The position numbers were made by a program, and so were the translations under genes. The notes under the pieces are model-generated. The model was not told the origin of the DNA and searched no databases. It saw only the letters and a program-made list of their open reading frames with translations. Shown here piece after piece: positions 28,176 to 36,623 of a DNA stretch of 64,000 bases (within the stretch, counting starts at the first letter, position 1; every line of letters starts with the position of its first letter). Origin of the DNA: Undibacterium pigrum (GTDB lineage: Bacteria; Pseudomonadota; Gammaproteobacteria; Burkholderiales; Burkholderiaceae_D); contig NZ_QJKB01000001.1 of the NCBI RefSeq assembly GCF_003201815.1, positions 806,001-870,000 of the forward strand, given 5' to 3'.

Positions 28176-29113
28176 TTCAAGAGTTCCAATACTTTTTCCA
28201 AACTTGCCTGATCAAATACAGTGTCGCCCGTCAATTCAGCCTGAATACGCTTCGTCAGACCAGTCAAGACCTTGCCTGGCCCACATTCGATCACATGCGT
28301 GATGCCATCGGCATGCATCTTGTTAATAGTTTCCACCCAGCGTACAGGACTGGCAGCCTGCCTGACCAGCGCATCTTTGATAGCGTCAACATCACTGACA
28401 ACGGCAACATCGACATTATTAATCAATGGAATTGCTGGTGCGGAAAACGGAATGCTGGCCAGATAGTCGCGCAACTTGTCTGATGCAGGCTTGAGCAGAG
28501 ATGAATGGAAAGGCGCAGACACTGCCAAAGGCAAGGCGCGCTTGGCACCTTTTGCCTTGGCGATTTCGCAAGCACGATCTACAGCAGCTTTACTACCAGC
28601 AATGACAACCTGTGCTGGCGCATTGAAGTTCACAGCTTCTACCACTTCGCCCGTTACTGCAGCCATTGCCTCAGCACAAGCTGCTTGCACATCTTCATCC
28701 GACAAGCCCAGAATGGCAGCCATGCCCCCCTGTCCCACAGGCACGGCATCTTGCATGGCTTGCGCACGGAAGCGCACCATAGGTACAGCATCTTTAAAGG
28801 CGATAACACCAGCAGCGACCAGGGCGGAATACTCGCCAAGGCTATGACCAGCCACCAGCTTGGGAGCCGCGCCGCCTGCGGCGATCCAGGCGCGGCAACA
28901 GGCCACAGCTGCGGTCAGCATGACAGGCTGGGTATTGGTAGTCAGGTCCAGCGCTTCTTTTGGACCTTCATTAATCATCTTGCCCAAATCCAGTTGCAGC
29001 GCATCAGATGCTTCAGCAACGGCTTGTTGCACAACAGGATTATCAGCAAAGCCATTCAGCATGCCTATCGCTTGCGAACCCTGCCCAGGAAATACAAATG
29101 CAAATTGCGTCAT
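28172..29113 (-). CDS. fabD: Malonyl CoA-acyl carrier protein transacylase
   Basis: This 313-residue transacylase moves malonyl groups from CoA to ACP. The nucleophile is Ser in VAGHSLGEYSALVAAG (about residue 92), with the oxyanion Gln in VFPGQGSQ (about 11) and the catalytic His in AVSAPFHSSLLKPA (about 201). It has full family length. It overlaps fabG and follows fabH by 54 bases. Confidence 0.96.
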   Translation of the reverse strand: MTQFAFVFPGQGSQAIGMLNGFADNPVVQQAVAEASDALQLDLGKMINEGPKEALDLTTNTQPVMLTAAVACCRAWIAAGGAAPKLVAGHSLGEYSALVAAGVIAFKDAVPMVRFRAQAMQDAVPVGQGGMAAILGLSDEDVQAACAEAMAAVTGEVVEAVNFNAPAQVVIAGSKAAVDRACEIAKAKGAKRALPLAVSAPFHSSLLKPASDKLRDYLASIPFSAPAIPLINNVDVAVVSDVDAIKDALVRQAASPVRWVETINKMHADGITHVIECGPGKVLTGLTKRIQAELTGDTVFDQASLEKVLELLK

Positions 29114-29167
29114 TTCATTATCTCAAATGTTTATTATTAGTTATCTAATTCTTGCTACTGGAACTAC

Positions 29168-30154
29168 TTACATCTTGACGATGGCCGCACCCCAGGTAAA
29201 GCCGCCGCCCACACCTTCAAGCATCACTGTGTGACCAGGTTGAACCCGGCCATCGCGCACAGCCAGATCCAGAGCCAGCGGTATCGAAGCTGCCGAGGTA
29301 TTACCATGCTGATCAACCGTGACCACCACTCTATCCATAGGCATGCGCATTTTTTTTGCTGTACTTTGCATGATGCGTATATTTGCCTGGTGCGGTACCA
29401 GCCAGTCGATCTGATCTGTTGTCAAACCAGCGATTTCCAGCGCCTCATTGGCTACCTTCTCAAGCAAATTAACCGCCAGCTTGAAGACAGCCTGACCATC
29501 CATATACAAGAATGCACTACCTTCAACTACGCCACTCTGGACATTGCCTGGCACACATAAAATATTGGCATAGCTGCCATCCGCATGCAATTTAGTGGCG
29601 AGCACACCTGGCTCTTCTGAGCGAGACATCACAATCGCGCCTGCGCCATCACCAAACAGTACACAGGTAGTGCGGTCTTCAAAATTCAGTATGCGGGAAA
29701 ATACCTCTGCACCTATCACCAGCACGTTTTTATGGTTACCTGCCTTGATCATGCTGTCAGCGATGGACATGGCATACATGAAGCCACTGCACACAGCCTG
29801 CACGTCAACAGCCGCACCACCATTCGTGATGCCCAGCTTGTTTTGCACTACGCATGCCGTACTCGGAAAGCCACCCAGAAAATCAGGCGTCGATGTTGCC
29901 AGCACGATCAAGTCAATATCATTGGCCTGCATTCTGGCGGCATCCAGTGCACGTTTTGCTGCCTCAACTGCCAAATCGCTGACCGCCACGGATGGCTCGG
30001 CATAATGACGGAAAGAAATCCCGCTACGGGAAAATATCCACTCGTCCGAGGTTTCTATACCCTTTGCCGCCAGTTGATCCGTTAATTCCTGATTGCTTAC
30101 TTTTTTGGGAGGCAGGTAGCTGCCTGTACCGATAATTTTGCTATAGAAAGTCAT
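29168..30154 (-). CDS. fabH: 3-oxoacyl-[acyl-carrier-protein] synthase III
   Basis: KAS III (328 residues) starts fatty acid synthesis by condensing acetyl-CoA with malonyl-ACP. The catalytic Cys is in [14 protein letters not shown] (about 123), His in [11 protein letters not shown] (about 255), and Asn in [15 protein letters not shown] (about 285). The N-terminal [18 protein letters not shown] is typical. Its start overlaps the plsX stop by 4 bases. Confidence 0.97.
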   Translation of the reverse strand: MTFYSKIIGTGSYLPPKKVSNQELTDQLAAKGIETSDEWIFSRSGISFRHYAEPSVAVSDLAVEAAKRALDAARMQANDIDLIVLATSTPDFLGGFPSTACVVQNKLGITNGGAAVDVQAVCSGFMYAMSIADSMIKAGNHKNVLVIGAEVFSRILNFEDRTTCVLFGDGAGAIVMSRSEEPGVLATKLHADGSYANILCVPGNVQSGVVEGSAFLYMDGQAVFKLAVNLLEKVANEALEIAGLTTDQIDWLVPHQANIRIMQSTAKKMRMPMDRVVVTVDQHGNTSAASIPLALDLAVRDGRVQPGHTVMLEGVGGGFTWGAAIVKM

Positions 30155-31245
30155 GCGGTTTTTTGTACCAAGAGTTCGTTGTTGTCTGGAGCAACTATCT
30201 CGGCAGTTGCCTCGGCATCTGCCACTGGCATCAATTTCGCCATTGAAGTCGCAATGCGGGACAATACATCATTTTTTGCGGCATCGAATGCACGCTGTAT
30301 CGCCCACTCATAACTATACTTATCTGCACTGCCATGGCTTTTAAATACCAGGCCACGCAGGCCCAGCAAGCTGCCGCCATTGTAGTTGGAAGGATTCATG
30401 GTGCGCGAAATGGATTTCAGAGCACCACGTGCAAAGATGGCACCCAGAATATTCAGAGGATTGCTTTTGAAAGCTGCTGTCAGGGTGATTTTTACAAAGC
30501 GCCCCATGCCTTCAGCCGCTTTAAGGGTGACATTACCAACAAAACCATCGCAGACAACGATGTCAGTCGTACCTTCAAAAATATCATTGCCTTCGACATT
30601 GCCATAAAAATTCAGCAAGCCACGCTCATGATCGGCACGCAGTAATTGTGCTGTTTTCTTGACGACATCATTGCCCTTGATATCTTCCTCACCTACATTC
30701 AACAAACCTATGCTGGGCTTGTCTTTACCCTCCAGCGCAGAAACCAGGGCCGAGCCCATGATGGCAAACTGATGCAGATGCAAGGGTTCGCAATCCACAT
30801 TTGCACCCAGATCCAGCATGTAAGTAGGGAGATTTTTTTGATTTGGCAGGATGCTGCAAATTGCCGGCCGGTCAACGCCTTGCATGGTTTTCAGCACATA
30901 ACGGGAAACCGCCATCAGCGCGCCGGTATTACCGGCAGAAACACAGGCCTGCGCAGTGCCTTCCTTGACCTGATTAATGGCAACGCGCATGGAAGAGTCC
31001 TTCTTGCGGCGCAAGGCGACTTCGATAGGATCATCCATCTCCACCACTTCTGTGGCATTGATAATTTTCAGGCGGGCATGATTGCTGGCATGGTGCTTCT
31101 TCAGTTCAGCCTGAAGAATGGATTCAGATCCCACCAGGAGAAATTCGACATCAGGTTCGCGATTGGCAAAAGCTACCGCTGCTGCCACTGTAACTACCGG
31201 GCCATGATCTCCGCCCATGCAGTCTATGGAAATTTTAATTGTCAT
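30151..31245 (-). CDS. plsX: Phosphate acyltransferase PlsX
   Basis: This 364-residue enzyme makes acyl-phosphate from acyl-ACP, feeding phospholipid synthesis. Family marks are [16 protein letters not shown] (about 4-19), the [16 protein letters not shown] region, and [15 protein letters not shown]; the C-terminal part holds [16 protein letters not shown]. The C-terminal ~25 residues are variable. It is first in the fab operon; a terminator after rpmF means the fab genes probably have their own promoter within 31246-31440. Confidence 0.96.
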   Translation of the reverse strand: MTIKISIDCMGGDHGPVVTVAAAVAFANREPDVEFLLVGSESILQAELKKHHASNHARLKIINATEVVEMDDPIEVALRRKKDSSMRVAINQVKEGTAQACVSAGNTGALMAVSRYVLKTMQGVDRPAICSILPNQKNLPTYMLDLGANVDCEPLHLHQFAIMGSALVSALEGKDKPSIGLLNVGEEDIKGNDVVKKTAQLLRADHERGLLNFYGNVEGNDIFEGTTDIVVCDGFVGNVTLKAAEGMGRFVKITLTAAFKSNPLNILGAIFARGALKSISRTMNPSNYNGGSLLGLRGLVFKSHGSADKYSYEWAIQRAFDAAKNDVLSRIATSMAKLMPVADAEATAEIVAPDNNELLVQKTA

Positions 31246-31440
31246 GTAGTGATACGAAACTTCAATCCGAAACAGCTAGTGTATCAAACCGGAACAGCAT
31301 TCATTCCGAATTAATTTTTCAAAAGCAGGATTATCTCAAAAATTCAAAGACTCACCGATACAATTCAATCAAAAAAACTTATTAAGCGCCCCATCAAACT
31401 TTCACGAGCAGACCGAGCACTCAAATTTAGGCAGGTAAAC

Positions 31441-31482
31441 GCAAAAAAGCGGCGCCAAGTCCAAGACTCGTTGCGCCGCTTT
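31441..31482 (-). terminator. Terminator of yceD-rpmF
   Basis: A 10-bp stem AAAGCGGCGC / GCGCCGCTTT (31446-31455 / 31473-31482) with a 17-base loop lies just after the rpmF stop, with a short T-run on the minus strand. It separates rpmF from plsX. Confidence 0.8.
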
Positions 31483-31500
31483 CTTTACCATGAACAGAGA

Positions 31501-31683
31501 TTACTCGTCGTTCTTGGTTTTCAATACTTTACGACCACGGTAAAAGCCGTTAGGGCTGATGTGGTGGCGCAGATGTGTTTCACCAGTTGTTGGCTCGATA
31601 CCCAGTTGTGGTGCAACCAGGAAATCGTGGGAACGGTGCATGCCACGCTTGGATGGGGATTTTTTATTTTGCTGAACTGCCAT
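31501..31683 (-). CDS. rpmF: 50S ribosomal protein L32
   Basis: A 60-residue basic ribosomal protein. The N-terminus [20 protein letters not shown] is diagnostic, followed by the [17 protein letters not shown] core. It has no zinc-type Cys pair, as is usual for proteobacterial L32. The gene is preceded by GGAG and lies downstream of yceD (DUF177), its conserved neighbour. Confidence 0.98.
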   Translation of the reverse strand: MAVQQNKKSPSKRGMHRSHDFLVAPQLGIEPTTGETHLRHHISPNGFYRGRKVLKTKNDE

Positions 31684-31807
31684 GATAACTCCTAATACTT
31701 CAAAAAATGTTTCTAAAATTTAACACGCCTGGTTGAAGAATGCGAACATCAGCAACCAAGAATCCCTAACAATACTTCGACCTGAGTGTTTTTTCAGAAT
31801 AATGCCA

Positions 31808-32332
31808 CTAGGTACGCCCATTAATTTTCTTCAGCACGGCAAAAGGTGAAGCTTTTTTGCCGACTTCCGCGTCAATCGCTGCAGTAGTATCTGCTGAAGC
31901 CAACGGTAGTTCCGGGCATACTGCATGTTTGGGCGATTGGGGTATTGCCAGTAGCGCCTCATCCTCTATCAAATCCATGACATTGAATGTTTTGCTACCC
32001 ACTACAACATCGATCTCGTCATCTTCAAGCAATGCCTCAATTTCATCTGCATTTTCTTCGTTTTTGGCGAGTATCAATATGGATTCAGAGTCAATATCAA
32101 ATGCAAACGATGTCAAGCAGCGCTGACACATCAACTGCACCGTGCCATTCACAGATAACTTCAACTGCGGATGACCCAGTTCGTCTTTTCCACCCTGCAG
32201 AGACCAGTCCAAAGCACCGTCGGTGCTTGCACTTTCTTCTGCCAGACGCGGCAAATCTGCGACTAAAATGCTTCCCGAACGCTGCTCTTCGAGCCGGGAG
32301 AACGTGAAAGCGTCAATCACAAATGCTTGCAT
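31808..32332 (-). CDS. yceD: YceD family protein (DUF177), 23S rRNA accumulation protein
   Basis: This 174-residue DUF177/YceD protein is conserved next to rpmF and is needed for normal 23S rRNA accumulation in E. coli and plants. The family core includes LMCQRCLTSFAFDIDSESIL with the paired Cys, and the acidic motif DEIDVVVGSKTFNVMDLIEDEALLAIP follows, then HAVCPELP. It is cytoplasmic. It is divergent from the maf-like gene. Confidence 0.9.
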   Translation of the reverse strand: MQAFVIDAFTFSRLEEQRSGSILVADLPRLAEESASTDGALDWSLQGGKDELGHPQLKLSVNGTVQLMCQRCLTSFAFDIDSESILILAKNEENADEIEALLEDDEIDVVVGSKTFNVMDLIEDEALLAIPQSPKHAVCPELPLASADTTAAIDAEVGKKASPFAVLKKINGRT

Positions 32333-32397
32333 AGGATTATTTGAACCCAGAAAACCTGCGATAATAACAGGATTACACCTAAGTAGTCAAAGAAATG

Positions 32398-32414
32398 ACG
32401 TGATTTTTTCACGT
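32398..32414. promoter_or_regulatory. Short palindrome at the maf start
   Basis: A perfect 6-bp inverted repeat, ACGTGA-TTTTT-TCACGT, ends one base before the first possible ATG of the maf-like gene, in the spacer shared with divergent yceD. It could be an operator or an mRNA hairpin masking the first ATG. No known regulator is assigned. Confidence 0.35.
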
Positions 32415-32415
32415 A

Positions 32416-33060
32416 ATGGCTATGAAAATCAAAGAAAATGTTTTCACAATGCAAACAAATAAGCAGCTGACCAGGTTGATACTGGCATCAAGCTCAGTTT
32501 ACCGCCGTGAATTGCTGGCAAGGCTGCAATTCAATTTCGAAAGTATAGCACCTGAACTTGATGAAAGCCCCAGGTCAGGTGAAAGCCCGGAACAAACTGC
32601 CTTGCGCCTGGCACAAGAAAAGGCAGAGGCGATAGCAAAAAATCAGCCAGAAGCCATTATCATAGGTTCAGACCAGGTCGCCACGCTGGATGGCCTGCAA
32701 ATTGGCAAGCCAGGCAATCATGAAGCCGCTTTACACCAGTTACAGCTCATGCGCGGGCGTGAAGTAGCATTTCATACCGCCCTGTGTGTCCTGGATAATC
32801 GCCAACATGCCGCCTTTCCTGTGCAAATTCAGGATGTCTGTACGATGGTCAAATTCAGGGATTCAAGTGACGCTGAACTAGATGCCTACTTACGCATAGA
32901 GCAACCTTACGATTGCGCAGGCAGCGCCAAGAATGAAGGGCTGGGAATCGCCATCATAGAAAGCATCAAAAGTGAAGATCCTACTGCATTAACCGGCCTG
33001 CCACTTATCGCCCTGACCAGCATGTTGCGCAATGCAGGCCTGAGTTTCTTCAAGCTATAA
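32416..33060 (+). CDS. Maf-like nucleotide pyrophosphatase (YceF-type)
   Basis: This Maf/Ham1-superfamily pyrophosphatase (up to 214 residues) hydrolyses non-canonical nucleotides; the YceF subgroup prefers m7GTP. Motifs include ILASSSVYRRELLARL (P-loop-like S-x-x-R-x-x-L-L), ELDESPRSGE, IIGSDQVATLDG, and the C-terminal GSAKNEGLGIAII plus LTGLPLIAL. The position next to yceD-rpmF matches the E. coli yceF locus. The start is uncertain: the first ATG has no ribosome site, and the ATG at 32449 (MQTNKQLTR) is an alternative that fits the family well. Confidence 0.88.
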   Translation: MAMKIKENVFTMQTNKQLTRLILASSSVYRRELLARLQFNFESIAPELDESPRSGESPEQTALRLAQEKAEAIAKNQPEAIIIGSDQVATLDGLQIGKPGNHEAALHQLQLMRGREVAFHTALCVLDNRQHAAFPVQIQDVCTMVKFRDSSDAELDAYLRIEQPYDCAGSAKNEGLGIAIIESIKSEDPTALTGLPLIALTSMLRNAGLSFFKL

Positions 33061-33101
33061 AATTAACCTTTGTACATTCCATAAATAAAAAATCAAAACT
33101 C

Positions 33102-33854
33102 ATGACAGGCACGCTTTACTTAATCCCCAATACCTTGGGTCTGAACGAAGATCAGCAAGTTAATTTACTTGCCAGCATCATCCCGGACACCGTACAAAAA
33201 ATGACGGCAGAACTCAGCCATTTCGTTGCTGAAAATGCCAAAACCACACGCGCCTACTTAAAATACCTGTCGCAGGCACACCCCCTGCAAAAAGCCATGC
33301 AGGAAATCCAGATCAGTGAATTGAATATCAACACCCCTGCGCAAGCACTGGACGGCCTGTTACAGCCCTTATTGCAAGGCCATGACGTGGGCTTGATATC
33401 TGAAGCTGGCGTGCCCGCTGTTGCTGATCCGGGCGCCAACCTGGTCAGGCTCGCTCATCAGCGCAATATCAAGGTACGCCCTCTGGTTGGACCTTCTTCA
33501 CTACTGCTGGCATTGATGGGCAGCGGGCTGAATGGCCAAAGCTTTGCCTTTCACGGTTATTTACCGACGGATGCCGCGCTCAGGGCAAAGCGCATTAAAG
33601 AACTCGAAGAGAGATCAAAAAAAGAGAAGCAAACACAGCTACTCATAGAAACCCCTTACCGCAATGCCGCCATGCTGGAAGCGTTGAGTAATCACTGCCA
33701 CCCAACTACCCTGATATGCGTGGCAACAGATTTGAGCCTGGACACAGAATCACTGCTAACGAAAACTGCGGCGGAGTGGAAGAACAGCTTAAGCAAACAA
33801 CAAGGCCCTGATTTTCATAAAAAACCGACAGTTTTCTTATTCTTAAGTCATTAA
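33102..33854 (+). CDS. RsmI-like SAM-dependent methyltransferase
   Basis: A 250-residue member of the tetrapyrrole methylase superfamily, close to RsmI (16S rRNA C1402 ribose methylase). Visible features are the N-terminal TGTLYLIPNTLGLN, DVGLISEAGVPAVADPGANL (SAM site) and VGPSSLLLALMGSGLNGQSF. The N-terminus has VAENAKTTRAYLKYL in place of the RsmI ENTRTT-type motif. It lacks a C-terminal HTH extension. It may be a paralogue with a different RNA target; such genes commonly follow maf in betaproteobacteria. It is cytoplasmic. Confidence 0.82.
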   Translation: MTGTLYLIPNTLGLNEDQQVNLLASIIPDTVQKMTAELSHFVAENAKTTRAYLKYLSQAHPLQKAMQEIQISELNINTPAQALDGLLQPLLQGHDVGLISEAGVPAVADPGANLVRLAHQRNIKVRPLVGPSSLLLALMGSGLNGQSFAFHGYLPTDAALRAKRIKELEERSKKEKQTQLLIETPYRNAAMLEALSNHCHPTTLICVATDLSLDTESLLTKTAAEWKNSLSKQQGPDFHKKPTVFLFLSH

Positions 33855-33861
33855 AAAGTGC

Positions 33862-33873
33862 ACGACCGGTCGA
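33862..33873. promoter_or_regulatory. NemR-like palindrome upstream of the aldehyde reductase
   Basis: The perfect palindrome CGACCGGTCG (33863-33872) lies about 46 bases before the dehydrogenase start, at promoter distance. The core GACCGGTC is shared with NemR-type TetR operators that control electrophile- and aldehyde-detoxifying genes. It also precedes a T-run, so part of it could serve as a terminator for the upstream gene. No TetR gene is in the window. Confidence 0.5.
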
Positions 33874-33918
33874 TTTTTTATATTTGCGCTAAGATGTCTT
33901 TTTTCTGGAGGAATGCAT

Positions 33919-35079
33919 ATGCTGAATTTTGATTTTTACAACCCTACGCAAATCCTGTTTGGTCAAGGGCGCATAGCCGACCTGAATAAAGTCATCCCTG
34001 CCGAAGCCCATGTGCTGATGCTGTATGGTGGTGGCAGCATCAAACAAAATGGTGTCTACGATGAAGTCATCACGGCACTTGGCACACGCAAAATCACTGA
34101 ATTTACCGGTATAGAACCCAATCCCAGCTATGAGACACTGATGAAGGCTGTCGAACTCATCAAGCAAAACAAGATAGATTTTTTACTTGCCGTTGGCGGC
34201 GGCTCTGTCATTGATGGCACCAAATTCATTGCAGCAGCTGCCTTGTTTGAAGGCGATGATCCCTGGGTCATCATGGAAAAACGTGGCAATAATGTGACCA
34301 AGGCCATGCCATTTGGCAGCGTACTGACCTTGCCGGCAACTGGCTCTGAAATGAATAATGGTGGTGTTGTCACCCGCAAATCCATCAAGGCAAAAATGGC
34401 ATTTTCCAGCCGTCATTGCTTCCCGCAATTCTCGGTACTGGACCCAACCAAGACCTATACCCTGCCCGCACGCCAGATAGGCAATGGTGCCGTCGATGCC
34501 TTTGTCCACATCATGGAACAGTATCTGACCTACCCGGTGAATTCTCCAGTACAGGACAGGTTTGCCGAAGGTCTGTTGCTGACACTGATAGAAGAAGGTC
34601 CAAAAGCCCTGATCAACCCCGAAGACTATGACGTACGCGCCAATCTCATGTGGTGCGCCACCATGGCCCTGAATGGTCTGATCTCAACTGGCGTACCACA
34701 AGACTGGGCCACGCATATGATAGGTCATGAACTGACCGCCTTGCACAACATTGACCATGCCCAAACACTGGCGATCGTCCTGCCTAGCATGCTGCGGGTA
34801 CGCAAGGAAGGCAAACGGGCAAAACTGCTGCAATTTGCCGAGCGAGTCTGGGATCTGCATGAGGGCGATGAAGACAGCCGCATAGAAACAGCCATCAGCC
34901 GCATGCAGGATTATTTTGAGCAAATGGGTGTCAAGACACGTCTCAGCGACTATCAACTTGGCAGCGATGATATTGCGCCTATTTTGTCAGCACTGGAAAC
35001 CCATCGCATGGTCAGCCTGGGTGAAAAACGTGATGTGACGCTGGAGGTAAGTCGTCAGGTACTGGAATTAAGTTTATAA
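33919..35079 (+). CDS. Iron-containing alcohol dehydrogenase (YqhD-like aldehyde reductase)
   Basis: This 386-residue group III metal-dependent alcohol dehydrogenase resembles E. coli YqhD, an NADPH-dependent aldehyde reductase that removes toxic aldehydes. The start at MLNFDFYNPTQILFGQG is chosen because GGAGG lies 7 bases upstream; an ATG six bases earlier would be too close. The nucleotide motif is LLAVGGGSVIDGTKF. Metal ligands fall in GNGAVDAFVHIMEQYL (Asp, His), and in HMIGHELTALHNIDHAQTLAI (two His). It is cytoplasmic. Control by a NemR-like repressor is suggested by the palindrome upstream. Confidence 0.92.
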   Translation: MLNFDFYNPTQILFGQGRIADLNKVIPAEAHVLMLYGGGSIKQNGVYDEVITALGTRKITEFTGIEPNPSYETLMKAVELIKQNKIDFLLAVGGGSVIDGTKFIAAAALFEGDDPWVIMEKRGNNVTKAMPFGSVLTLPATGSEMNNGGVVTRKSIKAKMAFSSRHCFPQFSVLDPTKTYTLPARQIGNGAVDAFVHIMEQYLTYPVNSPVQDRFAEGLLLTLIEEGPKALINPEDYDVRANLMWCATMALNGLISTGVPQDWATHMIGHELTALHNIDHAQTLAIVLPSMLRVRKEGKRAKLLQFAERVWDLHEGDEDSRIETAISRMQDYFEQMGVKTRLSDYQLGSDDIAPILSALETHRMVSLGEKRDVTLEVSRQVLELSL

Positions 35080-35592
35080 CGTGCATACACGGGATTTGTC
35101 ATCTTTTGAAATGAAAGGGTGACAAATTCCTGCAGATGTTACCGTTACCTTTTAACAACATCACCATCTGTAATTTTTGAAATTTTCATCACCAGCCCTA
35201 TCTTCCCGATATCATTCTTCATCCAATCACTGCTGCACTGCAATGCATTAACAAGTCAGCGTTCACCTCATATCCAGCCTGAAGTTCCCCCCTCTTTGCA
35301 CGTATCCCAAAGTTTGCATCACAGCAATCAAAAAAGCTTGTTTTTTCTTATATCTACGCACGAAAAATGACATATTGATTACGGAAAACTAGAGCTCACC
35401 TTCTAGAAAAAACAGTAATGCCACCGTTTTCGTCCATGTTAAAACGCTAATTCGCTGAAATTATTTAATTTCCAATGGCTTTGCGTACTTGCTGCGACTC
35501 CAGCTCATGTCTCCAGGCATGAGTTTGTCGCAGCGATCATTTCAGCGGTACAAGTTTCGCTCCTTTTCATAACCAAACCTGAAGGACGTTCC
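35080..35592. other. 513-bp intergenic region before the phospholipase operon
   Basis: No supported gene; an 83-codon open frame here has no ribosome site or family features. It starts with a weak hairpin ATTTGTCA/TGACAAAT (35094-35127), possibly the dehydrogenase terminator. It contains a strong two-part hairpin at 35492-35533 and otherwise AT-rich sequence that must hold the promoter of the phospholipase gene. Confidence 0.55.
35492..35533 (+). promoter_or_regulatory. Stem-loop in the phospholipase leader
   Basis: An outer 7-bp stem CTGCGAC/GTCGCAG (35492-35498/35527-35533) and an inner 6-bp stem CTCATG/CATGAG (35504-35509/35518-35523) are separated by small internal bulges and end in an 8-base loop. 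No T-run follows. It lies 59 bases before the start codon and could be an mRNA leader structure or an operator. Confidence 0.45.
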
Positions 35593-36615
35593 ATGAAATC
35601 CGTTTTCAAACTGGCGGCCGTCGCTGCCTTGCTCTGCAGCCTCACCCCAGTACATGCATTCCAGCAAGAGACTCACCGTCGTATTGCCATAGACGCGGTG
35701 AACTTCATGAAAAACAACCCTGACAAAACCAACTATAAGGCACTGGCAAGTGGCCTGGCGCGGGCAGGCATTACCGTGGAACAGTTCGCCACAGCCATGG
35801 GCCAGGGTGCTTATGACGTTGATGATTTTGCCGATACGTATATTTGCGGTGCAGTTACCGGCGATTGCCAGTTGGCTCCTGTCTGGGGCGCAGCACAAAG
35901 CATCGTCAAATACACGTCTTACTGGCACTTCCAAAACCACACATCAGGCCCTGACGTCCATGGCAATCCTTTTGGCGGCTATAACTATGCCAAACTCACT
36001 GTGGCTGGCGATGTAGACAACCTGGCCGCGTCCTGGCTGGTTGGCGATTATCTGGATGACGGCCCTGGCGGCATGAAAGGCTGGTTCAGTGACAATAGCA
36101 AGTACAACAGCTATGGTGTAACCGAGGCGCATTACCGCCATGGTGGTTATTCCACACCCAGCCAATATGCCGATTTTGAGAAAATCCCCTTCCAGCCTAT
36201 CGATAATCTGGCGCAATACTGGTTCCAGCAATTTCTCAGTAGCCCCAGTCTGCAAAGCCTGGGCTTTGTAATGCATTCCACCGACTTGCTGCAGCCTCAT
36301 CACACCTGGACCACCTCGGCCCGCAATCACTCTGGATGGGAGCAATGGGTCAACAGCTATTACTATAGCCAAAACCTGAATGATCCAGCTCTGGTCAATG
36401 CAGCATTGGCCGACTTCACGCCACTGGCGCCCAATGCCACAGATATACGCCAATTGCTGACACAGGGCGGTACTTACTCCTATCAAAATGGCGGCATCGT
36501 GCTTTCCTCCACTGACCAGAATGACCGCATCCGCGTTGGTCGCCAGGTAGTGCCTCACGCGATTGCCATGATGGTTCACGTCCTGAACCGCGCCGCTAAC
36601 CGCTTGAATAGCTGA
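35593..36615 (+). CDS. Secreted zinc-dependent phospholipase C-like protein
   Basis: This 340-residue exported protein has a signal peptide cleaved near A22/F23. The mature N-terminus FQQETHRRIAIDAVNFM and later motifs match the zinc phospholipase C/P1 nuclease fold: H28, the acidic DVDDFAD (75-81), H112 in SYWHFQNH, the HSTDLLQPHH stretch (H228, D231, H236), and NHSGWEQWV (H246-x3-E250). The H-x2-D spacing is one residue shorter than the usual H-x3-D. Six aromatic or Asn-rich inserts suggest an extracellular or periplasmic enzyme. Phospholipid (or other phosphodiester) cleavage is inferred from the fold. It is first in an operon with a parvulin-type foldase and a small anchored protein. Confidence 0.72.
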   Translation: MKSVFKLAAVAALLCSLTPVHAFQQETHRRIAIDAVNFMKNNPDKTNYKALASGLARAGITVEQFATAMGQGAYDVDDFADTYICGAVTGDCQLAPVWGAAQSIVKYTSYWHFQNHTSGPDVHGNPFGGYNYAKLTVAGDVDNLAASWLVGDYLDDGPGGMKGWFSDNSKYNSYGVTEAHYRHGGYSTPSQYADFEKIPFQPIDNLAQYWFQQFLSSPSLQSLGFVMHSTDLLQPHHTWTTSARNHSGWEQWVNSYYYSQNLNDPALVNAALADFTPLAPNATDIRQLLTQGGTYSYQNGGIVLSSTDQNDRIRVGRQVVPHAIAMMVHVLNRAANRLNS

Positions 36616-36623
36616 GGTTGACC

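Noticed and set aside
35119-35370. 83-codon open frame before the phospholipase gene
   Set aside because: Low-complexity Ser/Leu/Ile composition, no ribosome site; treated as intergenic.
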